NCBI GenBank assembly: GCA_017998575.1
Contig: JAGOCV010000042.1
Coordinates: forward strand, 1-19,196
Length of the DNA stretch: 19,196 nucleotides
Direction of reading: 5' to 3'
From: Burkholderiaceae bacterium
GTDB lineage: Bacteria; Pseudomonadota; Gammaproteobacteria; Burkholderiales; Burkholderiaceae
The translations under genes and the position numbers were made by a program. Shown piece by piece: positions 1-8,547 of the stretch; position 1 is the first letter of the stretch, and the number at the start of each line of letters is the position of its first letter. Below the pieces are notes generated by a model, which was not told the origin of the DNA, did not search any database, and worked only from the letters and a program-made list of their open reading frames with translations.

Positions 1-163
1 CCGCATGGATTCACCCATGGCCTACTGGATGATCGTGGGGCCGCGCAGCGAACAGCGGCCCGAGATCCGGGCCTTCTGCGAATGGTTGATGGGCCAGGCG
101 CGCGATACGCGCCAGACCATCGGCGAGGTACCCGACCCGGACGAGGCCGACTGCCAGGACTGA
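1..163 (+). CDS. LysR-family transcriptional regulator, C-terminal fragment
   Basis: An open frame enters at the window edge (first whole codon at base 2) and stops with TGA at 161-163, giving 53 residues. The visible stretch AYWMIVGPRSEQRPEIRAF followed by CEWLMGQARD matches the end of the LysR substrate-binding domain. In that family the last helix reads roughly 'P.V.AFRDWLL.E' after the strand 'AYWLV.P'. It would therefore be the effector-binding end of a DNA-binding regulator, probably of the GcvA-like subgroup. The stop lies 4 bp from the stop of the convergent livF, so the two transcripts must run into each other or share a terminator inside the genes. The DNA-binding part and the target are outside the window. 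The family call rests on a short segment. Confidence 0.65.
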   Translation, partial: RMDSPMAYWMIVGPRSEQRPEIRAFCEWLMGQARDTRQTIGEVPDPDEADCQD

Positions 164-167
164 AGCC

Positions 168-879
<712 letters not shown>

Positions 880-887
<8 letters not shown>

Positions 888-1698
888 TGCGCGCCTCCGC
901 GTTCACGGCGCCCTGCGCCTCTTCGTCGTCGTCCTCGCGGCCCAGGTAGGCCTCGATCACCTGCGGATCGTTACGGATCTGCTCGGGCTGGCCCTGGGCG
1001 ATGATGCGGCCGAAGTTCAGCACCGCGATCTCGCTGCACAGGCTCATCACGAAGCGCACGTCGTGCTCGATCAGGAAGATGGTGTAGCCGCGCTTGGCGA
1101 TCGCTTCGATCTCGCGCATCAGGTCCATCTTCTCGCCGCTGTTCATGCCGGCAACCGGCTCGTCGAGCATCAGGATGCGGGGCGAGGTGGCCAGCGCGCG
1201 CGCCAGCTCCAGCTTGCGCTGGTTGCCATACGAGAGGTTTTCAGCCAGTTCGTCGGCCAGCCCGTCCAGGCCCACCCAGCCCAGCAGTTCGCGTGCCCGG
1301 TCGCGCGCCTCGCGCTCGGCCGTGCGAAAGCGCGGCATGCGCAGCAGGATCTCGGCCGGGTTGTACTTGAGCGCGCCGTGCATGCCCACCATGACGTTCT
1401 CGAGGATCGTCATCTCGCGGAACAGCCGGATGTTCTGGAACGTGCGGCCGATGCCCAGCCGCGTGATCTCGTGCGTGGCGCGGCCCTGGATGTCCTGACC
1501 GAACAGCTTGATGCTGCCGCCCGTGGGCTGGTAGACACCCGAGACCAGGTTGAACGCCGTCGTCTTGCCGGCGCCGTTGGGGCCGATCAGGCCGAACACC
1601 GAGCCCTCCGGAATCTTGAGGTTGACACCTTCGAGCACGCGCAGGCCCCCGAAGGCACACGACACGTTGTCCATGTCGACAGCCAGATTGGTCGTCAT
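880..1698 (-). CDS. livG: Branched-chain amino acid-type ABC transporter ATP-binding protein LivG
   Basis: This is the second ATPase of the importer, 272 residues from the ATG at 1696-1698. Walker A is GPNGAGKTT at 39-47, the signature reads LSYGNQRKLELARAL, Walker B is ILMLDEPVAGMN, and the switch region is LIEHDV. LSYG in place of LSGG is usual for LivG, and length is slightly above the family's ~255. The frame is open a further 18 codons upstream. I chose 1698 because that ATG forms an ATGA overlap with the livM stop, has a purine-rich GGAAGGGGGG upstream, and starts just before the conserved domain. The C-terminus carries an acidic tail (GREDDDEEAQG) after the usual EAYLG end; this tail is unusual but probably harmless. 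Confidence 0.92.
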
Positions 1699-2561
1699 GC
1701 CGCACCCCCCTTCCGGCGCGCGAAGAACTGCTGGATGCCGCGCGGGTTCCACATGCCCTTGGGCAGGAACAGCACCACGGCCACCAGGATCAGTCCGTTG
1801 ACGATGAGGCGATAGTCGTTCATGCCGCGCAGCACTTCGGGCAGCAGCGTGAGCGTGGCGCTGCCCAGGATCGGCCCGATGATCGAGCTCACACCGCCCA
1901 GGATGGCCATGGCCAGGATCTCGACGCCGCGGTCGAACCCGTATTCATTGGGACCGATGAAGAAGGTCAGGTGGGCGTTGAGGCCACCCGCCAGGCCCGC
2001 AATGGCGGCGCCGATCATGAAGGCGGTCGACTTGTGCGCCTGTACGTTGATGCCCATGAGGCCGGCAGCGGTCTCGTCCTCGCGGATCGCCTCGAAGGCG
2101 CGGCCGACGCGCGAGCGGCGCATGGATTGCAGCAGCACGATCACCGCCGCCAGCGCCAGCACCACGTGCCACCACTGCGTGAGCTGCGGAATGCTGTTGA
2201 GCCCCAGGGCGCCGCCGGTGAGCGGCTCGGCGTTGAGGATGGCGATGCGCACCACTTCGCCGAAGGCGAGGGTGGCCATGGCCAGGTACACGCCCGAAAT
2301 GCGCAGCGTGCGACGGCCGATGATGCCCGCCACGAGGGCCGGCACCACGCAGGCCACCAGCAGCGCCAGCGGGTAGGCCACGTTGTACTGCGTGGTCAGG
2401 ATGGAGGACGAGTACGCGCCCAGGGCCATGAAGCCCGCGTTGGCCATGGTGAGCATGCCGCAAGAGAGCGTGACCCAGATCGACAGCGCCAGCAGCGCGT
2501 TGGTGCCGAGCGTGAGGACCAGGTTGCCGTGGATGGCCCAGAAGGTTTCGAAGCCTGTCAT
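1695..2561 (-). CDS. livM: Branched-chain amino acid-type ABC transporter permease LivM
   Basis: This 288-residue inner-membrane permease pairs with LivH to form the channel. It is strongly hydrophobic, with about eight to nine predicted helices. It carries the LivM-type cytoplasmic loop that contacts the ATPases (AFEAIREDETAAGLMGINVQ, followed by a helix beginning KSTAFMIGAAIAG). The segment after the loop, NEYGFDRGVEILAMAILGG, is also typical. Length is shorter than E. coli LivM (~425 aa) but normal for Burkholderiales cassettes. The start ATG at 2559-2561 lies 6 bp after the livH stop, and the stop overlaps the livG start as ATGA, so it is embedded in one operon. Confidence 0.92.
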   Translation of the reverse strand: MTGFETFWAIHGNLVLTLGTNALLALSIWVTLSCGMLTMANAGFMALGAYSSSILTTQYNVAYPLALLVACVVPALVAGIIGRRTLRISGVYLAMATLAFGEVVRIAILNAEPLTGGALGLNSIPQLTQWWHVVLALAAVIVLLQSMRRSRVGRAFEAIREDETAAGLMGINVQAHKSTAFMIGAAIAGLAGGLNAHLTFFIGPNEYGFDRGVEILAMAILGGVSSIIGPILGSATLTLLPEVLRGMNDYRLIVNGLILVAVVLFLPKGMWNPRGIQQFFARRKGGAA

Positions 2562-2567
2562 GTCCGC

Positions 2568-3449
2568 TCAGGCCTTTCGTTCGTTCATGGTGCCGAACAG
2601 GCCCTTGGGCCGCAGCAGCAGTACCAGGAACAGCAGGCCGAACGCCACCGCATCGCGCATGCTGGAGCCGATGTAGGCCACCGAGAGCACCTCGGCGAAG
2701 CCCAGGAAGATGCCGCCGATCACCGCGCCGCGGATGTCGCCCATGCCGCCCAGGATGATCACGGCGATGCCCTTGTGCAGGATGGGCTGGCCCATCAGCG
2801 GGTAGATGGCGTTGGAGTACAGGCCGATCAGCACGCCCGCGATGCCGCCCAGCGCGGCCGCGATGAACGAGGTGAGCATGAACACGCCCTCGACGTTCAC
2901 GCCCACCAGATAGGCGGCGCGCGGCGATTCGGCCACGGCGCGCAGCGCGCGGCCGACCTGCGTGCGACGCATGACGATGAGCAGCACGGCCATCAGCGCG
3001 GCCGACAGGAACAGGATGCCCAGCTCCAGGGCCGTCACCGTCACGTTGCCCAGGCTGAAGGACTCGCCGCTCAGCGCGCCCTCGGGGAAACGACGGTTGC
3101 TGGCGCCGAAGATGCCCTGGGCCGCGCTGTTGAGCACGATGGCGACGCCGATGGTCGCGATCATGGGTATCAGGTGGGGCGCATTGCGTGCGCGCAAGGG
3201 CTTGAGGATGGCCACGTCGATGATCAGGCCGAGCATGCCCGCCGCGAAGAAGGCCACCACGAGGCCCAGCACGAGCGAATTGGCCACGGTGGTCATGACG
3301 ACCTGGGCCGAGTAGGCACCGGCCATGAAGATGGCGCCGTGGGCCAGGTTGATGACGCCCAGCACCCCGAAGATCAGGGTGAAGCCGAGCGCGTAGAGGG
3401 CGTACACCGCCCCCAGCGAAAGCCCGTTGGCAAGCTGTTGTTCCAGCAC
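2568..3449 (-). CDS. livH: Branched-chain amino acid-type ABC transporter permease LivH
   Basis: This is the partner permease, 293 residues, close to the usual ~290-308. The N-terminus MLEQQLANGLSLGAVYALYA and the following GVLGVINLAHGAIFMAGAY are LivH hallmarks. The cytoplasmic ATPase-contact loop reads RAVAESPRAAYLVGVNVEGV. The remainder is hydrophobic helices ending in LVLLLRPKGLFG, the standard end of the family. It is separated from livK by 130 bp containing a GC-rich hairpin, and from livM by 6 bp. The gap after livK suggests that the abundant binding protein and the membrane parts are expressed at different levels from one promoter. Start chosen at the ATG that gives the conserved LivH N-terminus. 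Confidence 0.93.
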   Translation of the reverse strand: MLEQQLANGLSLGAVYALYALGFTLIFGVLGVINLAHGAIFMAGAYSAQVVMTTVANSLVLGLVVAFFAAGMLGLIIDVAILKPLRARNAPHLIPMIATIGVAIVLNSAAQGIFGASNRRFPEGALSGESFSLGNVTVTALELGILFLSAALMAVLLIVMRRTQVGRALRAVAESPRAAYLVGVNVEGVFMLTSFIAAALGGIAGVLIGLYSNAIYPLMGQPILHKGIAVIILGGMGDIRGAVIGGIFLGFAEVLSVAYIGSSMRDAVAFGLLFLVLLLRPKGLFGTMNERKA

Positions 3450-3526
3450 TGTTCAGTTCCTCTTGTTCCGGCCTGCGCGCGCCGTACGCGGTCAGGGGTG
3501 GCCCGCGATGCGCGGTGTTGCAGAAA

Positions 3527-3569
3527 GCACCGCGGCCCGGGCGGTGGGGCCCGGGCCGCTAGCGGGTGC
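3527..3569 (-). terminator. Strong GC hairpin between livK and livH (attenuator or mRNA-stabilising stem)
   Basis: A perfect 11-bp inverted repeat, GCGGCCCGGGC at 3532-3542 and GCCCGGGCCGC at 3549-3559, leaves a 6-nt loop. An outer GCACC (3527-3531)/GGTGC (3565-3569) extends it around an asymmetric bulge. On the transcribed (minus) strand the stem is followed by CTTTCTGC rather than a run of T. A partial terminator or a 3'-end protector for livK mRNA therefore fits better than a full intrinsic terminator. It starts 11 bp after the livK stop. The structure is read directly from the bases; the role is inferred. Confidence 0.7.
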
Positions 3570-3579
3570 GGTCGCGAGC

Positions 3580-4716
3580 TTACTTCTCGATGACGAACTC
3601 GGTGCCCTTGGTCACGCTGACGATCGGCTTTTGCTGCGCGTCGTAGCCCTTGTCGCCGAAGCGGCGGAACTGGAAGTCGCCGGTGGCGCCGCTCCACTTC
3701 ACGGTGGACAGGGCGCGCTGGAAGGCGATGCGGTCGGCCGGCACGTTGCCCGAGATGTTGACGCTCTTGAGCGCTTCGGCGGCGATGTACATGGCGTCAT
3801 ATGCCTGGGCGGCGAACTGGTCGGGCGCCACTTTGTACTTCTCGGTGTAGGCCTTGATGAACTTCTGGTTGGCGGGGGCGGCGTTGGACGCCGACCAGGG
3901 GCTGCCCACCCAGAGGTTGTCCGATGCGCCCTTGGCGAGGTCGAACACCTTGGTGGAGTTCATGCCGTTGCCGCCGATCACCGGCACGTTCAGGCCGAGC
4001 TGGCGGGCCTGCACCATGATGGGCGCGCCCTCGGCGATCAGCGCCGACAGCACCAGTGCGTCGGGGTTGGTGGCCTTGATCTTGGTGAGCTGGGCCTTGA
4101 AGTCGACGTCGCCCTTGGCGTACGTTTCGGTCGTGGTGACGGGGATGTTCAGGTCGGCCAGGGCCTTGCGGAAGTTGTCGTAGCCGCTCTTGGTGAAAAC
4201 GTCGTCGTTGCCGTAGAGCACGGCGACCTTCTTGATGCCGGCCTTCTTGACGGCCGTCTTGATGGTCTCGGGCAGCACGTCGGCTTCGGTCACCGAGTTG
4301 CGGAACACGAATTCGCCCGGCGACGTGATGCCGTCGGCCGTGAGCGAAGTGCCGAACATGACGATCTTGGAGCCCTGGGCGAGGCCGTTGACGGCCTGGC
4401 CGGAGTTCGAGAGCGTGGGGCCGAAGATCATCAGCACCTGGTCCTGGAAGATCAGCTTGCGGAAGACGTTGATGGCCTCTTCCTTCTTGCCCTGTTCGTC
4501 GGCGATCACCAGGCGCAGCGGGTTGCCCTTGACGCCGCCCTGCGCGTTGATTTCACCGGCGGCCAGCTCGAACCCGTTCTTGATGGCGGCGCCGTACTGG
4601 GCTGCGCCACCCGACAACGCGGAGGCCACGCCGATCTTGATGTCTGCGGCAGCGGCCGGCAGGGCGAAAACGGCGGCCGTAGCGGCGGCCAGACAGGACC
4701 AGTAGATCTTCTTCAT
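3580..4716 (-). CDS. livK: ABC transporter periplasmic substrate-binding protein, Leu/Ile/Val-type (LivK/BraC family)
   Basis: This is a 378-residue exported protein. MKK at the N-terminus, a hydrophobic core and an AAAA|D-type cleavage site around residues 23-25 form a Sec signal peptide. The mature protein begins DIKIGVASALSGGAAQYG, the classic peripla_BP_6 start. Further family segments are LVIADEQGKKEEAINVFRKLI, the IFGPTLSNS loop and QAYDAMYIAAEALK. It would catch the ligand in the periplasm and deliver it to LivHM. The frame is open 20 codons further upstream, but the ATG at 4714-4716 starts the signal peptide and has GGGGATAA about 8 nt before it. It is the first gene of the operon. 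Ligand class (branched-chain amino acid, amide, or aromatic acid) is not decidable from sequence alone. Confidence 0.92.
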   Translation of the reverse strand: MKKIYWSCLAAATAAVFALPAAAADIKIGVASALSGGAAQYGAAIKNGFELAAGEINAQGGVKGNPLRLVIADEQGKKEEAINVFRKLIFQDQVLMIFGPTLSNSGQAVNGLAQGSKIVMFGTSLTADGITSPGEFVFRNSVTEADVLPETIKTAVKKAGIKKVAVLYGNDDVFTKSGYDNFRKALADLNIPVTTTETYAKGDVDFKAQLTKIKATNPDALVLSALIAEGAPIMVQARQLGLNVPVIGGNGMNSTKVFDLAKGASDNLWVGSPWSASNAAPANQKFIKAYTEKYKVAPDQFAAQAYDAMYIAAEALKSVNISGNVPADRIAFQRALSTVKWSGATGDFQFRRFGDKGYDAQQKPIVSVTKGTEFVIEK

Positions 4717-4743
4717 AAGAGTTATCCCCATTGGATGGATGTG

Positions 4744-4800
4744 GGCCGCCCGTTCGCGGCCGGCTGCCTGTGACATGCGCTGACCCGGGGAATGGCCCCG
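4744..4800 (-). promoter_or_regulatory. livK leader region with two short hairpins
   Basis: Between the livK start and the candidate operator the transcribed leader can fold twice. GGCCGC (4744-4749)/GCGGCC (4756-4761) has a 6-nt loop, and CGGGG (4786-4790)/CCCCG (4796-4800) has a 5-nt loop. No long open leader peptide or recognised riboswitch is apparent. These may only reflect high G+C, so this is a weak regulatory call for the livK 5' untranslated region. Confidence 0.3.
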
Positions 4801-4828
4801 ATGGACAGTCGTGTCACCGAAAGGTATT

Positions 4829-4840
4829 TTGCGTACACAA
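4829..4840. promoter_or_regulatory. Candidate GntR operator TTGCGTACACAA between livK and gntR
   Basis: The 12-mer TTGCGTACACAA is palindromic at 10 of 12 positions (consensus TTGYGTACRCAA, centred on GTAC). It lies in the 218-bp region between the divergent livK and GntR genes, about 113 bp from the livK start and 95 bp from the chosen regulator start. GntR/FCD proteins of the FadR group commonly bind short palindromes of the TTGT-n-ACAA type and often control the neighbouring operon and themselves. The palindrome is seen; the binding is inferred. Confidence 0.5.
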
Positions 4841-4934
4841 GACGTTTCGGCGGTGCGTATTTTCCCTCAAGATGAAATTCCGGCCCTGCCACACGATGCC
4901 AAGCCCTGCAGAACGCCCAGATAACGACTCCAAC

Positions 4935-5918
4935 ATGGCCCATCTCGCTCCTGATGCCTCGATCCAGCAGCAGATCGCCGACACGATGCGCGCCATGCTC
5001 GTGGACGGCCGGATCCAGCCCGGCGAGCGGGTGCTGGAGGCGCACGTCGCCCGGGCCTTCGGGGTGAGCCGATCGCCGGCCCGCAGCGCGCTCGACCTGC
5101 TGGCCGCCTCGAAGCTGCTGTGGCCGGCCGACGGCCGGGGGTTCATCGCCGCCGGGCCCGACGGCGCGCCGCCGGCGCCCTCGCGGCTGGCGCACCTGGA
5201 GTCCCGCCCGATCGTGCCGGTGGCCGGCTGGAAGCGCATCTACGAACAGCTGGACACCGCGATCTCGCACAACGTTTTCCGCTGCTCGCTGCGCATCCGC
5301 GAGGAGCGGGTGGCGGAGCATTTCGCGGTGAGCCGCACGGTGGCGCGCGAATGCCTGTCCCGGATGCACAGCGCCGGCATGGTGGGACAGGACCGGCAGG
5401 GACGCTGGATCGCGCCGAAGGTCACCACCCAGCGCATCCGCGAAACCTATGCGGTGCGCGCGTTGCTGGAGCCCGCGGCCCTGAGCCTGGCGGCGGCGCG
5501 CGTGCCGGGTGAACAGCTGGAGGCGCCGATCGCCGACCTCGCCTTCACGCTGGGGCACGACAGCACGCCGCCCGCCCACGGCCGCCGGTCGCACCAGCAC
5601 CTGGAGCGGGCGCTGCACGTCGACCTGCTCGCACACTGCCCCAACCAGGAGCTGCTGCGCGCCATCCACCGCGCGCAGCTGTTCCTGGGCTGCCATTCGT
5701 TCTTCGACCTCGAACTGCTGAATGACGAAGCGGTGAAGGGACTGGGCGAGCACCTGGACGTGCTGCGGGCGCTGGCCACGGGCCGCGTCGAGCGCGCCGC
5801 CGGCTTGCTGCGCGAGCACCTGGAGGTGTCGTGCGATGTGTGGGTGCGCAAGTCGGAATCGGTGCGCGCCCCCGACATGGCCCTGCCGGATTACCTGGAA
5901 GCGGTGGCTTCACCCTGA
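4935..5918 (+). CDS. GntR/FCD-family transcriptional regulator with two winged-helix segments
   Basis: This is a 327-residue regulator divergent from the liv operon. Residues 8-74 (IADTMRAMLVDGRIQPGERV, then AHVARAFGVSRSPARSALDL and GRGFIAA) form a GntR winged helix. Residues 97-162 (WKRIYEQLDTAISHNVFRC, VAEHFAVSRTVARECLSRM, GRWIAPK) look like a second one. Residues 166-298 resemble the FCD ligand domain, with histidines at 228, 273 and 295 that may bind metal. FadR-type proteins normally have one winged helix and about 220-250 residues, so this is enlarged by roughly one domain. The start is uncertain: in-frame ATGs also lie at 4872 and 4896, and none has a strong ribosome-binding site. I chose the last one before the first domain. 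It probably controls livKHMGF and itself in response to a transported carboxylate or amino acid. Confidence 0.83.
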   Translation: MAHLAPDASIQQQIADTMRAMLVDGRIQPGERVLEAHVARAFGVSRSPARSALDLLAASKLLWPADGRGFIAAGPDGAPPAPSRLAHLESRPIVPVAGWKRIYEQLDTAISHNVFRCSLRIREERVAEHFAVSRTVARECLSRMHSAGMVGQDRQGRWIAPKVTTQRIRETYAVRALLEPAALSLAAARVPGEQLEAPIADLAFTLGHDSTPPAHGRRSHQHLERALHVDLLAHCPNQELLRAIHRAQLFLGCHSFFDLELLNDEAVKGLGEHLDVLRALATGRVERAAGLLREHLEVSCDVWVRKSESVRAPDMALPDYLEAVASP

Positions 5919-5948
5919 CCGGCGCGCCCCGGCCGCGCGCATGGCGCG

Positions 5949-6536
5949 TCAGCCGATGGGCCAGACGACGCCGTTCTCGTTGAGGATGGCGTCCAGCGGT
6001 TCGTCGTGGGCCTCGGCCTCGAAGTCGGGCAGGAAGCCCTGCGCGAAGCCCAGCCCCACCGTCACCGGCCGGGGCTGCAGCGTGGCCAGGGTCCGGTCGT
6101 AGAAGCCGCCGCCATAGCCCAGGCGGTAGCCGCCCGGCCCGTAGCCCACGCACGGCACGAACAGCAGGGTGGGCACGATGACCTCGGTGTCCTTGGGCTT
6201 GGGGATGCCATAGGCGTCTTCTTCCATGGGGCAGCCCGGGTACCAGGCGTGGAAGGTGAGTGTCTTGTGGACCTTGTCCACCACCGGCAGGCCGATGCGG
6301 CGGCGGCGGGATTCGCCCGTGAGTTCGCCGTCTTCCTTCCAGCGGTGAAGCGCCGGCAGCGGATCGAACTCTCCCTTGATGGGCCAGTAGACGCCGATGA
6401 CCGTATCGGGCCGCCCGACCAGCCAGATGCGCATCACGCGCTGCAGCAGATCGGCCTTGTGTAGGCGATCGGGCAGGTTCAACCGTTGCTCGATCAGGGC
6501 CTTTCGCAGGGCCTGCTTTTCCTGTGCCTTATCCAT
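5949..6536 (-). CDS. fau: 5-formyltetrahydrofolate cyclo-ligase (5,10-methenyltetrahydrofolate synthetase)
   Basis: This 195-residue cytoplasmic enzyme converts 5-formyl-THF plus ATP to 5,10-methenyl-THF, returning folate to the one-carbon pool. The C-terminal motif GPGGYRLGYGGGFYDRTL (134-150) is the ATP/folate-binding signature, and DEPLDAILNENGVVW is the usual ending. The early EKQALRKALIEQR helix carries the phosphate-binding Arg/Lys residues. Length matches the family. The open frame continues 121 codons upstream, but that part is antisense to the lytic transglycosylase. The ATG at 6534-6536 begins the conserved domain and is 9 bp from the divergent slt start. The gene converges on the GntR gene with 30 bp between stops, where the GC-rich CGCGC/GCGCG could form a small stem. 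The E. coli partner 6S RNA is not located next to it here. Confidence 0.93.
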   Translation of the reverse strand: MDKAQEKQALRKALIEQRLNLPDRLHKADLLQRVMRIWLVGRPDTVIGVYWPIKGEFDPLPALHRWKEDGELTGESRRRRIGLPVVDKVHKTLTFHAWYPGCPMEEDAYGIPKPKDTEVIVPTLLFVPCVGYGPGGYRLGYGGGFYDRTLATLQPRPVTVGLGFAQGFLPDFEAEAHDEPLDAILNENGVVWPIG

Positions 6537-6545
6537 AATCCCCAG

Positions 6546-8525
6546 ATGTTCCTGATTCGAGCCATTCTGACATCGATCACCCTGGCCGTGGCAGGCGCCG
6601 CCCCCGCCAGCGCACAAACCCCCACCACCAGCGACAGCGTGGTGCTGGAGATGAACCAGGCCTACAAGCGCGGCGACAAACGCCGGCTCACGGCGCTGTT
6701 GCCGCAGGCGCGGGGCCACGCGCTCGAGCCGTGGGCAGCCTACTGGGAGCTGCGCGCGCGGCTTGATGAAGCCACGGCGCCCGAGGTGCAGGCCTTTCTC
6801 ACCCGCTGGGCCGGCACCTACCAGGAAGACCGCCTGCGCAACGACTGGCTGCTGCTGCTGGGTCAGCGGCGCGACTGGAGCAATTTCGCCGCACTGCACC
6901 CCGATTTCCGCATGAACGACGACCGGCAGGTGCGTTGCTATGCGCTACTGGTAGACCACATCGCGCGCAACACCGACATCACGGCCGAAGTGCGGCGCCT
7001 GTGGCTGGCCACGCCGGCCGACGACGACGGCTGCTCCACCGCCGCCGACCGCCTGATCTCCGAGAAGAAGCTGCCCACCGCCGACGCCTGGATGAAGGCA
7101 CGCCTGGCCATCGAGTCCAACCGCCCCGCCGTGGCGCGACGCGCGGTCGAAATGGTGGCGCCCGAGGCGTCGGCCCAGGTGGCCGAGCTCAACAACAACC
7201 CGGCCCGCTACCTGGCCGCGCGCGCCACCGCCAGCGGCACCGTGCGCAAGGAGCTGGTGCTGATGGCCCTGCTGAAGATGGCCGCCAGCGACCATGCCGC
7301 CGCCGCCACCCAGCTGGAGAACAAGTGGGGACCTCTGCTCTCGGCCGAGGAGCGCCACTGGGCCTGGGGCACCATCGGCAAATGGGCCGCCATGCGGCTG
7401 CAGCCCGATGCCTTGGGCTACTACGCCAAGGTGACGCGTGACGCCGACCTTTCTGACGACATGCTGGCCTGGAAAGCCCGCGCCGCCTTGCGTAGCGGCC
7501 CGAACTGGCCGGTGCTGCTGTCCACCATCAACGCCATGGGCCCGGACACGCGCGACGACGCCACCTGGGTCTACTGGCGCGCCCGCGCCCTGCAGGCCAC
7601 GGCGAAATCCGACGCCGACCGCACCGTCGCGCAACGTCTGTTCGAGGGCATCGCCGGCGTGCGCGGCTTCTATGAGCAACTGGCGCTGGAGGAGACCGGC
7701 CAGAAGATCACACTTCCGCCCGCCCCGCCTGCGCCCACCGAGGCCGAGCGCCAGGCCGCGCGGCAGAACGGCTCGCTCAACCGCGGGCTCTACGCCATCC
7801 TGATCGGCCTGCGCAGCGAAGGCGTGCGCGAGTGGAACTACGCCACCAACCTGCACGTGCCCGGCGGCATGAACGACCGCGAGCTGCTGGCCGCCGCCGA
7901 GTTCGCCTGCCAGCGCGAGGTGTGGGACCGCTGCATCAACACCAGCGAGCGCACGCGTGCCTTCATCGACATGCAGCAGCGCTTCCCGATGCCCTTCCAC
8001 GACGCGGTACTCAAGCGCACGGCCGAGATCGGGCTCGATCCGGCCTACGTGTATGGGCTGATCCGCCAGGAAAGCCGCTTCATCATGGACGCCCGCTCGG
8101 GCGTGGGGGCCTCGGGCCTGATGCAGGTGATGCCGGCCACGGCGCGATGGACGGCGCGCAAGATCGGCATGGCCGACTTCACGCCGGGCCAGATCAACGA
8201 CCGCGACACCAACATCGCCATCGGCACGGCCTACCTCAAGCTCGCGCTCGACGACTTCGAAGGCTCGATGCCGATGGCCGCCGCCGCCTACAACGCCGGC
8301 CCCGGCCGGCCGCGCAACTGGCGTAACGGCCCCGTCATGGAGGCCGCCGCCTGGGCCGAGAACGTGCCGTTCACCGAAACGCGCGACTACGTGAAGAAGG
8401 TGCTGTCCAACACCACCAACTACGCGGCGCTCATCACCGGCCAGCCGCAATCACTCAAGGCCCGCCTGGGCATGGTCGGCCCGCGCCCCACGCTGGCTGC
8501 GGCCGAGAACAAAGACCTGCCCTGA
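6546..8525 (+). CDS. slt: Soluble lytic murein transglycosylase (Slt70 type)
   Basis: This 659-residue periplasmic enzyme cleaves the MurNAc-GlcNAc bond of peptidoglycan with 1,6-anhydro product formation. The N-terminus MFLIRAILTSITLAVAGAAPA followed by SAQ is a Sec signal peptide, which fixes the start at 6546. Residues ~30-480 are the alanine- and tryptophan-rich helical repeat (U/L) superhelix of Slt70. The C-terminal SLT domain begins near 495 (GLDPAYVYGLIRQESRF), with catalytic Glu509 in RQESRF. Next come SGLMQVMPATA, AIGTAYLKLAL, AAAYNAGPGR and an ETRDYVKKVLSN ending, all family motifs. Length is near E. coli Slt (645 aa). The start is 9 bp from the divergent cyclo-ligase start, so its promoter lies within that gene. 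A hairpin with a T-run follows the stop. Confidence 0.93.
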   Translation: MFLIRAILTSITLAVAGAAPASAQTPTTSDSVVLEMNQAYKRGDKRRLTALLPQARGHALEPWAAYWELRARLDEATAPEVQAFLTRWAGTYQEDRLRNDWLLLLGQRRDWSNFAALHPDFRMNDDRQVRCYALLVDHIARNTDITAEVRRLWLATPADDDGCSTAADRLISEKKLPTADAWMKARLAIESNRPAVARRAVEMVAPEASAQVAELNNNPARYLAARATASGTVRKELVLMALLKMAASDHAAAATQLENKWGPLLSAEERHWAWGTIGKWAAMRLQPDALGYYAKVTRDADLSDDMLAWKARAALRSGPNWPVLLSTINAMGPDTRDDATWVYWRARALQATAKSDADRTVAQRLFEGIAGVRGFYEQLALEETGQKITLPPAPPAPTEAERQAARQNGSLNRGLYAILIGLRSEGVREWNYATNLHVPGGMNDRELLAAAEFACQREVWDRCINTSERTRAFIDMQQRFPMPFHDAVLKRTAEIGLDPAYVYGLIRQESRFIMDARSGVGASGLMQVMPATARWTARKIGMADFTPGQINDRDTNIAIGTAYLKLALDDFEGSMPMAAAAYNAGPGRPRNWRNGPVMEAAAWAENVPFTETRDYVKKVLSNTTNYAALITGQPQSLKARLGMVGPRPTLAAAENKDLP

Positions 8526-8547
8526 GCTTGCGGACCATCGGGGGCAG

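Noticed and set aside
1971..3593. 540-codon plus-strand frame opposite livM and livH
   Set aside because: His/Gln/Asp/Ala-rich composition from reading membrane-protein codons backwards; the minus-strand permeases are certain.
4731..4934. 68-residue N-terminal extension of the GntR protein from a TTG at 4731
   Set aside because: It would cover the candidate operator and livK leader region, contains no domain and has no ribosome-binding site.
6537..6800. Possible 6S RNA next to the cyclo-ligase gene, as in E. coli ssrS-fau
   Set aside because: The upstream side is only 9 bp before slt, and the downstream gap to gntR is 30 bp. There is no room for a ~180-nt RNA.
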